Shown: positions 53,053 to 61,920 of the stretch, in pieces | How positions within the stretch are numbered: position 1 is the first letter of the stretch | Layout of the letters: each line of letters begins with the position of its first letter | Assembly (NCBI GenBank): GCA_034717695.1 | Contig: JAYELS010000026.1 | Location: 62,001-126,000, forward strand | Reading direction: 5' to 3' | Length of the DNA: 64,000 bases | Origin: NAT127 sp034717695 | GTDB lineage: Bacteria; Pseudomonadota; Gammaproteobacteria; Pseudomonadales; Porticoccaceae | Notes under the pieces: model-generated | Told to the model about the DNA's origin: nothing | Seen by the model: the letters and a program-made list of their open reading frames with translations, nothing else | Database searches by the model: none | Translations under genes and position numbers: made by a program

Positions 53053-54687
53053 ATGGAACCCGATAAAATCTACTTCACCCAGGATGCGCTCTCGGCCCGG
53101 ACTCTGCGTTTTTTTCTGGTTTACCGCCTCATCCTCGCGCTGTTGTTGTGGGGCGCTTTTTACCTCCGGGTGGCGCCGGACATCTTCGGCAGCGCCAACC
53201 CCGGCACCTACCTGTACACCGCGATCATCTACCCCATCGCCACCGTCCTCGACCTGCTGACCTGCCGGCGCCAGGCCTACCGCCCGGGGGTCGCCCACAT
53301 GGTGCTGATCCTGCTGGTGGACATCTGTGCCCACACCCTGCTGATGAATGCCAGCGGTGGCCTCGGCAGTGGCATCGGCTACCTGATGCTGGTGACGGTG
53401 GCCGCCGGCTCGTTCTTTTTCACCGGCCAACTGGCGATCCTGGTGGCGGCCATCGCCAGCATCGCCATCATCATCGAAAGCGCCAGCACGGTATTTACCG
53501 CCGGCCAGCAAAGCAGCACCCTGTTCCCCGCCGGGGTGCTCGGCATGCTGCTGTTCATCACCGCGATGATTTTCCAGGGGCTCAACCGCGCCCTGCGCCG
53601 CGCCGAGCAGGTGGCCAGCCAGGAATCCGAGCAATCCGCCCAGTTGCAACAGCTCAACGAGCTGATCATCAGCCGGATGCTCACCGGCATCCTGGTGGTG
53701 GACGGCGGTGGCACCATCGAGCTGATCAACCAGGCGGCGGTGCAGCTGCTCGGCGGCAACAGCGGCACGCCCTTTCGCCGCGGCGACAACCTGCGCAAGG
53801 AGCCGGGGTTGTTCCGCCAGTTGCAGCGCTGGCAACAGACGCCCCTGTCGCGACCCAAACCCTTCATCCCCCAGCAGGGCAACACCGAGGTGCAGGCCAG
53901 CTTCAAGCCCCTCGACCAGTCCGGGCACCCGCGCACCATGATCTTTCTCGAGGATTTCCGCGCCGCCACCCAACAGGCCCAGCAGCTCAAGATGGCATCC
54001 CTGGGGCGACTGACCGGCAGCATCGCCCACGAGATCCGCAATCCTCTGGGGGCCATCAGCCACGCCTCCCAGCTGCTCGCCGAGTTCCGCGACGGCGACG
54101 CCGCCACGGCGCGCCTCACCGAGATCATCGCCAAGCAGACGCGGCGGGTTAACCAGATCGTCGAGAACGTGCTGCAGCTCTCCCGGCGCCACAACCACAG
54201 CTTCGAGCGCATCGACCTGGTGCGCTGGCTGCCCCAGTTCGTCGCCGACTACCGCGAGACCAGCCCCCGCCACCCCCGTGTCGAACTGCGCTTCGAGGCC
54301 GAGGAGATTTCCACCTCGTTCGATCCCTCCCACCTGCAGCAGGTGCTCGGCAACCTTCTCGACAACGCCGTGCGCTACAGCCTGCAGCACAGCGGCGAGC
54401 CCTGGGCGGGGCTGCGGGCGGGGCTCGGCGGCATCGACCGCCTGCCGGTGCTCGACATTCTCGACCGCGGCCCCGGGGTGGCGGAAAAGGATCGCGGCAA
54501 ACTGTTCGAACCGTTCTTCACCACCTCCGGCGAGGGCACGGGCCTTGGCCTCTACATCGCCCGCGAACTTTGCGAAATCAACTACGCCACCCTGAAATAC
54601 CAGCCCCCCACCGCCACCGAGCCCGGCTTCTTTCGCATCGGTTTCGTCCACCCCGGCAAGATCTTGGAACGCAGTGACCATGAATAA
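53053..54687 (+). CDS. pilS: Sensor histidine kinase PilS
   Basis: A membrane kinase of 544 residues. The N-terminal part (about 18-175) has six hydrophobic segments, a PAS domain follows (about 200-300), then the phospho-acceptor box with H326 in SIAHEIRNPLGAISHASQLL and the ATPase domain (NLLDNAVRYS, FTTSGEGTGLGLYIARELC). PilS phosphorylates PilR and so controls type IV pilin expression through sigma-54. It overlaps pilR by eight bases. The possible -10 TAAAAT at 53008 lies between it and nadE. Confidence 0.93.
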   Translation: MEPDKIYFTQDALSARTLRFFLVYRLILALLLWGAFYLRVAPDIFGSANPGTYLYTAIIYPIATVLDLLTCRRQAYRPGVAHMVLILLVDICAHTLLMNASGGLGSGIGYLMLVTVAAGSFFFTGQLAILVAAIASIAIIIESASTVFTAGQQSSTLFPAGVLGMLLFITAMIFQGLNRALRRAEQVASQESEQSAQLQQLNELIISRMLTGILVVDGGGTIELINQAAVQLLGGNSGTPFRRGDNLRKEPGLFRQLQRWQQTPLSRPKPFIPQQGNTEVQASFKPLDQSGHPRTMIFLEDFRAATQQAQQLKMASLGRLTGSIAHEIRNPLGAISHASQLLAEFRDGDAATARLTEIIAKQTRRVNQIVENVLQLSRRHNHSFERIDLVRWLPQFVADYRETSPRHPRVELRFEAEEISTSFDPSHLQQVLGNLLDNAVRYSLQHSGEPWAGLRAGLGGIDRLPVLDILDRGPGVAEKDRGKLFEPFFTTSGEGTGLGLYIARELCEINYATLKYQPPTATEPGFFRIGFVHPGKILERSDHE

Positions 54688-56044
54688 CCCCCAGGTGTTG
54701 ATCGTCGACGACGAGGCGGACATACGCGAATTGCTCCACATCACCCTCGACCAGCTGGGCCTTCGGGTGCGGGAGGCGGACAGCGTCGCCAGCGCCCGGG
54801 CCCTGCTGGCCCGCCAGGGTTTCGACCTCTGCCTCACCGACATGCGCCTGCCGGACGGCGACGGTCTCGAACTGGTGGAGCATATCCAGCGCCATTGCCC
54901 GGGCATGCCGGTGGCGATGATCACCGCCCACGGCAACACCGACCTCGCGGTGGAAGCCCTGAAAAAAGGCGCTTTCGACTTTGTCTCGAAGCCGGTGGAG
55001 CTGGCGCGCCTGAGGGCCATGGTGCAGGCCGCCCTGCAACTGGGAGAGGCCGCGCCGGAGCCCGCCGGCGACGACAGCGGCCTGACGGGCCAGTCCCAGG
55101 TGATGGTCAACCTGCGGGGGCAGATCGCCCGGGTGGCCCGCAGCCAGGCGCCGATCTTCGTCACCGGCGAGTCGGGCACCGGCAAGGAACTGGTGGCGCG
55201 GGCCATCCACTACCTGGGCCCCCGGGCCAACGGCCCCTTCATCCCGGTCAACTGCGGCGCCATTCCCGCCGAGCTGATGGAGAGCGAATTCTTCGGACAC
55301 AAGCGGGGCAGCTTCACCGGCGCCATCCAGGACAAGCAGGGGCTGTTCCAGGCCGCCAATGGCGGCACCCTGTTCCTCGACGAGGTGGCGGACCTGCCCC
55401 TCGCCATGCAGGTGAAGCTGTTGCGCGCCATCCAGGAAAAGTCGGTGCGCCCCATCGGCGATCAGGAGGAAAAGGCCATCGATGTGCGGATTCTCTCCGC
55501 GTCCCACAAGAACCTGCACCAGGAGGTGAGCGCCGGGCACTTCCGCGAGGATCTGTTCTACCGCATCAACGTCATCGAGATTCGCGTGCCGGCCCTGCGG
55601 GAGCGGCGCGAGGACATTCCCGCCCTGGTGGGCCTGTTCCTCGCCCGCTTCGCCCGGGAGAGCGGCCTCCCGGCCCCGAGGCTCGCCCCCGACGCACTGC
55701 GAACCCTCGGGGACTATCCCTTTCCGGGCAATGTGCGGGAGCTGGAGAACACCCTGGAACGGGCCTTCACCCTGTGCGCCGACGGCGTCATCACCGTCGA
55801 GGACCTTAGCCTGCGGGCCGCCGTGGCGCCGCCACGGGGGGAGCCGGGGGTCGGCGAGCCGCCCGCCCGGGGCTATGTGCCCGGCTCCGGCCTGTCACTG
55901 GACGAATACCTGGCGGATATCGAGCGGGAGATTCTGGTGCGGGTGCTGGAGGAAAACCGCTGGAACAAGACCGCGAGCGCGGCCAAGCTCGGCCTCAGCT
56001 TTCGCCAGCTGCGCTACAAGCTGCAGAAACTGGGCATTGATTGA
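54680..56044 (+). CDS. pilR: Sigma-54-dependent response regulator PilR
   Basis: A regulator of 454 residues. The receiver domain has phospho-acceptor D54 (LTDMRLPDGDG). The AAA+ domain has Walker A GESGTGKE at 163-170 and the sigma-54 contact loop GSFTGA at 210-215, a known variant of GAFTGA. The C-terminal Fis-type helix-turn-helix is NRWNKTASAAKLGLSFRQLRYKL. It activates pilin transcription with sigma-54. ATG 54680; a GTG two codons earlier is possible. No pilin genes are in the window. Confidence 0.94.
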   Translation: MNNPQVLIVDDEADIRELLHITLDQLGLRVREADSVASARALLARQGFDLCLTDMRLPDGDGLELVEHIQRHCPGMPVAMITAHGNTDLAVEALKKGAFDFVSKPVELARLRAMVQAALQLGEAAPEPAGDDSGLTGQSQVMVNLRGQIARVARSQAPIFVTGESGTGKELVARAIHYLGPRANGPFIPVNCGAIPAELMESEFFGHKRGSFTGAIQDKQGLFQAANGGTLFLDEVADLPLAMQVKLLRAIQEKSVRPIGDQEEKAIDVRILSASHKNLHQEVSAGHFREDLFYRINVIEIRVPALRERREDIPALVGLFLARFARESGLPAPRLAPDALRTLGDYPFPGNVRELENTLERAFTLCADGVITVEDLSLRAAVAPPRGEPGVGEPPARGYVPGSGLSLDEYLADIEREILVRVLEENRWNKTASAAKLGLSFRQLRYKLQKLGID

Positions 56045-56072
56045 GGGGAAGGGAAGCGGTGGCGCCGGCTCC

Positions 56073-57017
56073 TCAGCGCAGTTCCCGGGGCATGGAAAAA
56101 CGGATGTTTTCCACCCGCCCGTCCATTTCCACCGGGGCCGCCGCGCCCATGGCCGCGAGGCGCTCGATCACCGCACGCACCAGCACTTCCGGTGCCGAGG
56201 CCCCGGCGGTGATGCCGATGGAGCGCTTGCCGGCGAACCATTCCGCGCGGATATCCCCGGGGCCGTCGATCAGCTGGGCGGCGGCGCCGCAGCGCTCCGC
56301 CAACTCCCGCAGGCGATTGGAATTGGAACTGTTGGGGGAGCCCACCACCAGCACCAGGTCGCATTCCAGGGCCAGCTGCTTGACGGCGTCCTGACGATTC
56401 TGGGTGGCGTAGCAGATGTCGTCCTTGCGGGGCCCCTCGATGGCGGGGAAGCGCCCCCGGAGGGCATCGATCACCTGAGCGGTGTCGTCCACCGACAGGG
56501 TGGTCTGGGTGACATAGGCGAGGCGCCCGGGGTTCGCCACCGCGAGGGCGGCCACGTCGGCGATGTTCTCCACCAGATGGATGCGGCCCCCGGCGGCGGT
56601 GTCGTACTGGCCCATGGTACCCTCCACCTCCGGGTGGCCGGCGTGGCCGATCAGCACGCACTCGCGGCCCTCGGCGCTGTAGCGGGCCACCTCCATGTGC
56701 ACCTTGGTGACCAACGGGCAGGTGGCGTCGAACACCCTGAGGCCGCGCTGGTCCGCCTCCCGGCGCACCGCCTGGGACACCCCGTGGGCGCTGAAGATCA
56801 CGATGCTGTTGTCCGGCACCTCGTCGAGTTCGTCGACGAACACCGCGCCACGCTCCTTGAGGGATTCCACCACGAAACGGTTGTGGACCACCTCGTGGCG
56901 CACGTGGATGGGCGCACCGAAGATATCGAGGGCGCGGTTGACGATATCGATGGCGCGGTCCACCCCGGCGCAGAATCCCCGGGGATTGGCCAGCACGATC
57001 GCCATGGGCGCGGCCAT
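56073..57017 (-). CDS. ispH: 4-hydroxy-3-methylbut-2-enyl diphosphate reductase
   Basis: An iron-sulfur enzyme of 314 residues, the last step of the MEP isoprenoid pathway giving IPP and DMAPP. The three cluster cysteines are C16 (NPRGFCAGVDRA), one in FDATCPLVTKVH and one in DDICYATQNRQ; the catalytic glutamate region and SPNSSNSNRL are also present. Its ATG shares one base with the fkpB stop (TGATG). It is last in the ribF-ileS-lspA-fkpB-ispH run. Confidence 0.97.
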   Translation of the reverse strand: MAAPMAIVLANPRGFCAGVDRAIDIVNRALDIFGAPIHVRHEVVHNRFVVESLKERGAVFVDELDEVPDNSIVIFSAHGVSQAVRREADQRGLRVFDATCPLVTKVHMEVARYSAEGRECVLIGHAGHPEVEGTMGQYDTAAGGRIHLVENIADVAALAVANPGRLAYVTQTTLSVDDTAQVIDALRGRFPAIEGPRKDDICYATQNRQDAVKQLALECDLVLVVGSPNSSNSNRLRELAERCGAAAQLIDGPGDIRAEWFAGKRSIGITAGASAPEVLVRAVIERLAAMGAAAPVEMDGRVENIRFSMPRELR

Positions 57018-57466
57018 CAGTGGGTCACCGCCGGTTCCACCGCGAGGATGGCGACGCGAAAGACGATGTCGCGCCCCGCCAGGGGGTGGTTGAAATCCAC
57101 CGTCACCGTCTCCTCGTCGAAGTCCACCACCACCCCCGGCAGCTCCGCCCGGTTGGCGTCGGCGAAGGACAGCACCAGGCCCGCCTCCAGGGTCAGGCCG
57201 GGGTCGAAGTCGGCCCGCGCCATGGTCTGGATGTTGTTGGGGTTGTGCTGGCCAAAGCCGTGCTCGGGCTTCATGTCGAACTGGGTCTCGTCGCCGGCCC
57301 GAAGGCCCAGCAGGGCGTCCTCGTAGCCGGGCAGCAGGCTGCCGTCCCCCACCTCGAACACCGCCGGCTCGCGGCCGAAGGTGGAGTCCACCAGGGTGCC
57401 GTCGTCGAGGGCCAGGGAAAAGTGCAGGGTCACCCGGGTGCCGGGGCCAATGGTCAGGTCGTTCAT
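57017..57466 (-). CDS. fkpB: FKBP-type peptidyl-prolyl isomerase (SlpA/FkpB)
   Basis: A proline isomerase/chaperone of 149 residues. It has the FKBP core (ALDDGTLVDSTFGREPAVFEVGDGSLLPGYEDALLGLRAG) with the inserted-flap domain (PEHGFGQHNPNNIQ) typical of the SlyD/SlpA branch, but no histidine-rich metal tail. The position between lspA and ispH is conserved in gammaproteobacteria. Confidence 0.95.
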   Translation of the reverse strand: MNDLTIGPGTRVTLHFSLALDDGTLVDSTFGREPAVFEVGDGSLLPGYEDALLGLRAGDETQFDMKPEHGFGQHNPNNIQTMARADFDPGLTLEAGLVLSFADANRAELPGVVVDFDEETVTVDFNHPLAGRDIVFRVAILAVEPAVTH

Positions 57467-57497
57467 GCCGTGTCCGTCTACTGTCCGCCCGCGCCCT

Positions 57498-58007
57498 TCA
57501 GGCCTGGGGGCGGAAGAATGAATCCGCCAGCAGGATCACCGCGCCCACCGTGATGGCGGCATCGGCGATATTGAAGGCGGGAAAGTACCAGCCGCCATAG
57601 TGCAGCTGGATGAAGTCCACCACGTAGCCGTGGACCAGGCGATCCCAGAGGTTGCCGATGGCGCCGCCAAGGATCAAACCGAGGGCCACCAGCTGCCAGC
57701 TGGCGGCACGGGGCAGGCGCGCCATCCACACCGCCAGCACGGCGCTCACCAGCACCGAGACGGCGATGAAGAACCAGCGCTGCCAGCCGCCGGCATCGCT
57801 CAGGAAGCTGAACGCGGCGCCGGGGTTGTGGAGCAGGGTCCAGTTGAAGAAGGGGGTCACCGCCACCTGTTCGGCGTAGTCGAGGGCATCGCTCGCCACC
57901 CCCTTGCTGAGCTGATCGAGCACCACCACCAGCAGCGCCAGGGCGTACCAGCCCCACACCGCGGCGATTCCCCTGTCCATGCCGTCGTCGCCCACCGCGC
58001 TGTCCAT
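57498..58007 (-). CDS. lspA: Lipoprotein signal peptidase
   Basis: An inner-membrane aspartic protease of 169 residues with four membrane segments that cuts prolipoprotein signal peptides. Catalytic aspartates lie in GYVVDFIQLHY and FNIADAAI, and NLWDRLVHG and VLDQLSKG are conserved. Its ATG shares one base with the ileS stop. In E. coli the order ileS-lspA-fkpB-ispH is the same. Confidence 0.97.
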   Translation of the reverse strand: MDSAVGDDGMDRGIAAVWGWYALALLVVVLDQLSKGVASDALDYAEQVAVTPFFNWTLLHNPGAAFSFLSDAGGWQRWFFIAVSVLVSAVLAVWMARLPRAASWQLVALGLILGGAIGNLWDRLVHGYVVDFIQLHYGGWYFPAFNIADAAITVGAVILLADSFFRPQA

Positions 58008-60829
58008 CAGGCGAAGCGCCGGGTTTCACCCCGACCCTCGACATTGTCGACGCAGCGACCGCACAGATCGGGGTGCTCGCCGTGGCTGCCCACGTCGGCG
58101 CGGAAATGCCAGCAGCGCACGCACTTGGGCTCGCTGGAGGTGACAAGGCCGACCCTGAGCCCCTTGAGGAGACTCGGCACGCCGCCCGCCCCATCCCTCG
58201 CCACCCGGGCGGCGGAGGTGATGGTGACGAAACGCAGCTCCTCCCCGAGCTTGGCGAGCACCCCGGCGATGGCGGGCTCGGCGTGGAGGCTCACTTCCGC
58301 CTGCAGGGCGCCCTTGATGGTGCCGGCGTTGCGGGCGTCCTCGATCACCTTGTTGACCGCCTCCTTGACCTCGGCGATCAGCGCCCAATCGGCGGCGCCG
58401 ATGGCGGCGTCCGCCGGCAGCCGCGGCAGCGGGTACCACTCGGCGGTGAACACGGTGGCGTCCCGCTCCCCGGGCATGAAGCCCCAGATCTCGTCGGCGG
58501 TGAAGCTCAGGATCGGCGCGATCCAGCGCACGAAGGCCTCCGCCACCTGGAAGATGGCGGTCTGCGCCGAGCGCCGGGGCAGGCTGTCGGTGCCGCAGGT
58601 GTAGATGCGGTCCTTGATGATGTCGAGGTAGAAGCCCCCCAGGTCGTTGACGCAGAAGTTGTGGAGGCGCTGGTAGATCATGTGGAAATTGTAGTCGCGG
58701 TAAAACGCCACGATCTCGTCCTGCAACCGGGCGGCGCGGTCCATGATCCAGCGGTCGAGGGCGATCATGTCCGCCTCCGCCACGGCGTGGACGGCGGGGT
58801 CGAAGCCGTCGAGGTTGGAAAGCAGGAAGCGCGCGGTGTTGCGGATGCGCCGGTAGGAATCGGCGGTGCGCTTGAGGATCTCGTCGGACACGCTCATCTC
58901 GCCGCTGAAATCCGTGGCGGCCACCCAAAGGCGCAGGACATCGGCACCGAGCTCGTTCACCACCTTTTGCGGCGACACCACGTTGCCCACCGACTTGGAC
59001 ATCTTGCGGCCCTGGGCATCGACGGTGAAGCCGTGGGTCAACACCGCCCTGTAGGGGGCGCTGCCGTTGATGGCGATGGCGGTCTTGAGGGATGACTGGA
59101 ACCAGCCGCGGTGCTGGTCGGAGCCCTCCAGGTAGAGGTCCGCCGGGTAGGCGAGCTCATCCCGGCGGCCGAGCACGGAAAAGTGGGTGACCCCGGAATC
59201 GAACCACACGTCGAGGGTATCGGTGACCTTGTCGTAGTGGGCCGCATCGTCCCCCAGGAGCTCCGCCGGGTCGAGGTCGAACCAGGCGTCGATGCCCTCG
59301 CCCTCCACCCGCCGGGCCACCTGCTCGATCAGCTCGGCGGTGCGGGGGTGCACCTCGCCGCTCTCCCGGTGGACAAAGAGGGCGATGGGCACGCCCCAGG
59401 TGCGCTGGCGGGAGATGCACCAGTCGGGGCTGTTGTTGAGCATCGCCTCGATGCGGGCCTGGCCCCAGCCGGGGTGCCAGGTGACGCCCTTGACCGCCGC
59501 CCGGGCGCTGTCCAACAGGCCATTGGCGGTCATGCTCACGAACCACTGGGGGGTGGCGCGGAAGATCAATGGCGTCTTGGTGCGCCAGCAGTGGGGGAAG
59601 CTGTGGGTGATCTTGCTCTCCGCCAGCAGCCGGCCCCGCTCCTTCAGCACGGCGATGACTTTTTCATCCACCTTGTAGACGTGGTCGCCGGCGAACAGCT
59701 CGACACCGTCCCGGTAGGTGCCGTGGTCGTCGATGTAGTTGAGGGTGCCGATACCGTACTTGCTCGCCACCACGAAGTCGTCCATGCCGTGATCCGGGGC
59801 GGTGTGCACGCAGCCGGTGCCGGCCTCGGTGGTGACATGGTCCCCGAGCAGCACCGGCACCTGGCGGTGGTAGAAGGGATGTTGCAGCAGGAGGCCCTCG
59901 AGGGCATCACCCTTGCAGCGGCCCACCACCCGGTGCTCCGCGACGCCCCAGGCGGCGAGGCTCGGGGCCAGCAGCGCCTCGGCGAGGATGAGGCGCTGGC
60001 CGCGGCCGTCGAGCTGGCACTCCACCACCACGTAGTCCAGTTCGGGATTGACGGACACCGCCTGGTTGGCGGGCAGGGTCCAGGGGGTGGTGGTCCAGAT
60101 GGCGACGGCGACCTCGCCGCTGCCCCCCAGGGGGCCAATGGCGGCCTCGAGGGTGGCCACATCCACCACGGGGAAGCCCACATGGATGGAGAACGAGGTC
60201 TTGTCCTGGTATTCCACCTCCGCCTCGGCGAGGGCCGAGGCCCCCACCACGCTCCAGTAGACGGGCTTGTAGCCCTTCACCAGGTGGCCGTTGTCGATGA
60301 TGCGGCCGAGGGCGCGGATGATGTCCGCCTCCACCTTCGGGTCCATGGTCAGGTAGGGGTTGTCCCAGTCGCCGATCACCCCGAGGCGGATAAAGTCCTT
60401 TTTCTGGCCCTCCACCTGCTTCAGGGCGTAATCGCGGCAGTGCTGGCGGAAGGTCTTGTGGTCCACCTTGACCCCGGCCTTGCCGATCTTCTTCTCGACG
60501 TTGTGCTCGATGGGCAGGCCGTGGCAATCCCAGCCGGGCACATAGGGGGCGTCGTAGCCGCCGAGCACCCGGGACTTGACGATGATGTCCTTCAACACCT
60601 TGTTGACGGAGTGGCCGATGTGGATCTCGCCGTTGGCGTAGGGGGGCCCGTCGTGGAGGATGAACTGCTCGCGGCCCCGGCGGGCGTCGCGCATGATCCG
60701 GTACAGGTCCCGGTCCTGCCAGCCCTTGAGCATGGCGGGCTCCCGCTGGGCGAGGTTCGCCTTCATGGGGAAATCGGTCTTCGGCAGGTTGAGGGTTGCC
60801 TTGTAATCGCGGGGGCTGGAGTCTGTCAT
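58007..60829 (-). CDS. ileS: Isoleucyl-tRNA synthetase
   Basis: A class I synthetase of 940 residues. The HIGH motif is in GEIHIGHSVNK near residue 67, the editing domain is in the middle third, KMSKS is in GRKMSKSVGNVV near 605, and the C-terminal zinc site is CVRCWHF with CGRCVDN. This is the classical bacterial short-tail type. ATG 60829. It lies between ribF (75-bp gap) and lspA. Confidence 0.98.
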   Translation of the reverse strand: MTDSSPRDYKATLNLPKTDFPMKANLAQREPAMLKGWQDRDLYRIMRDARRGREQFILHDGPPYANGEIHIGHSVNKVLKDIIVKSRVLGGYDAPYVPGWDCHGLPIEHNVEKKIGKAGVKVDHKTFRQHCRDYALKQVEGQKKDFIRLGVIGDWDNPYLTMDPKVEADIIRALGRIIDNGHLVKGYKPVYWSVVGASALAEAEVEYQDKTSFSIHVGFPVVDVATLEAAIGPLGGSGEVAVAIWTTTPWTLPANQAVSVNPELDYVVVECQLDGRGQRLILAEALLAPSLAAWGVAEHRVVGRCKGDALEGLLLQHPFYHRQVPVLLGDHVTTEAGTGCVHTAPDHGMDDFVVASKYGIGTLNYIDDHGTYRDGVELFAGDHVYKVDEKVIAVLKERGRLLAESKITHSFPHCWRTKTPLIFRATPQWFVSMTANGLLDSARAAVKGVTWHPGWGQARIEAMLNNSPDWCISRQRTWGVPIALFVHRESGEVHPRTAELIEQVARRVEGEGIDAWFDLDPAELLGDDAAHYDKVTDTLDVWFDSGVTHFSVLGRRDELAYPADLYLEGSDQHRGWFQSSLKTAIAINGSAPYRAVLTHGFTVDAQGRKMSKSVGNVVSPQKVVNELGADVLRLWVAATDFSGEMSVSDEILKRTADSYRRIRNTARFLLSNLDGFDPAVHAVAEADMIALDRWIMDRAARLQDEIVAFYRDYNFHMIYQRLHNFCVNDLGGFYLDIIKDRIYTCGTDSLPRRSAQTAIFQVAEAFVRWIAPILSFTADEIWGFMPGERDATVFTAEWYPLPRLPADAAIGAADWALIAEVKEAVNKVIEDARNAGTIKGALQAEVSLHAEPAIAGVLAKLGEELRFVTITSAARVARDGAGGVPSLLKGLRVGLVTSSEPKCVRCWHFRADVGSHGEHPDLCGRCVDNVEGRGETRRFA

Positions 60830-60904
60830 TGTCCTCTACATCGTCCTCTACATCGACGTCGATGGCCCGGGGGCCGTGAATTCAGGGCAGGTGTCTGGCG
60901 CGGG

Positions 60905-61846
60905 TCAGCCGCTCCCCAGGGAAAAATACCCGCGGGCGTGCTCGATGTCGGCCCGTATCCGCGTCAGCAGTTCGTCCACGTTGGCGAACTGGCGCTCGTC
61001 GCGGATGCGGTCGATGAACTCCACGGTGATGCGCCGCCCGTAGAGATTGCCCTGCCAGTCCAACAGGTGCACCTCGAGAATCGGCTTGACCAGATCCCCC
61101 ACCGTGGGCCGCACCCCCACATTCGCCACCGCCGGCAGGCGCTGCCCGTCCACCAGTACCTCCACCACGAACACGCCGCTCAAGGGCGCCCGGTAGCGGT
61201 GCAGGTGCACATTGGCGGTGGGCACCCCCAGGGTGCGCCCCAGGCGCTGGCCGTGGACCACCCGCCCGGAAATGCGAAACGGCTTGCCGAGCAGGGCCTG
61301 GGCGGCGGGAAAGTTGCCGGCCTCCAGCTCCTCCCTGACCCAGGTGCTGCTCACCCGGCGGCCGTCCCGCACCACGGTGGCGGTGTCGATCACCTCGAAG
61401 CCATGGGCCAGGCCCGCGGCCTTGAGCATCCGGCTGTCGCCCCGGCGGTCGCAGCCGAAGCGAAAATCGTCGCCCACCACCAGACAGCGGATGCCGAGCC
61501 CATCGATCAACACCCGCTCGATGAATTCGCTGGCGGAAAGCTGGCGAAAGCGCCGGTTGAACTGCAGACAGAAGATCCGCTCGATACCCTCGGCGTAGAT
61601 CGCCTCCAGCTTCTCGTGGAGCCGCATCAGCCGTGCCGGCGCCTGCTCCTGGGAGAAGAACTCCATGGGGTGGGGCTCGAAGATCATCGCCATGGAGGGC
61701 AGGCCGTAGTCCTCCGCCCTGCGCCGCACCTGGGCCATGATCGCCTGGTGCCCCAGGTGGATACCGTCGAAGGTGCCGATGGTGGCCACCACGCCCCGGG
61801 CATCGGGGCGCAGATTGTGTAACCCGCGAATGAAAGTCTGGACCAC
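60905..61846 (-). CDS. ribF: Bifunctional riboflavin kinase/FAD synthetase
   Basis: A protein of 313 residues. The N-terminal FMN adenylyltransferase domain starts with GTFDGIHLGHQAIM, and the C-terminal riboflavin kinase domain has GRTLGVPTANVHLH. It makes FMN and FAD, cofactors needed by the many flavoproteins in this window. The frame is open far upstream, overlapping murJ in another phase; GTG 61846 (MVQTFIRGLHNLRP) matches homologous N-termini and lies after the murJ stop. Start moderately certain. Confidence 0.94.
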   Translation of the reverse strand: MVQTFIRGLHNLRPDARGVVATIGTFDGIHLGHQAIMAQVRRRAEDYGLPSMAMIFEPHPMEFFSQEQAPARLMRLHEKLEAIYAEGIERIFCLQFNRRFRQLSASEFIERVLIDGLGIRCLVVGDDFRFGCDRRGDSRMLKAAGLAHGFEVIDTATVVRDGRRVSSTWVREELEAGNFPAAQALLGKPFRISGRVVHGQRLGRTLGVPTANVHLHRYRAPLSGVFVVEVLVDGQRLPAVANVGVRPTVGDLVKPILEVHLLDWQGNLYGRRITVEFIDRIRDERQFANVDELLTRIRADIEHARGYFSLGSG

Positions 61847-61920
61847 GGCGGTCGAGCACCCGTCAGCACTGCGCAAAGGCCGGGAGTATACAGCACCCCG
61901 CGCCGGCAATGCAGTAACCC

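Noticed and set aside
59111..61822. A 903-codon plus-strand open frame
   Set aside because: Antisense to ileS and ribF, which are well supported.
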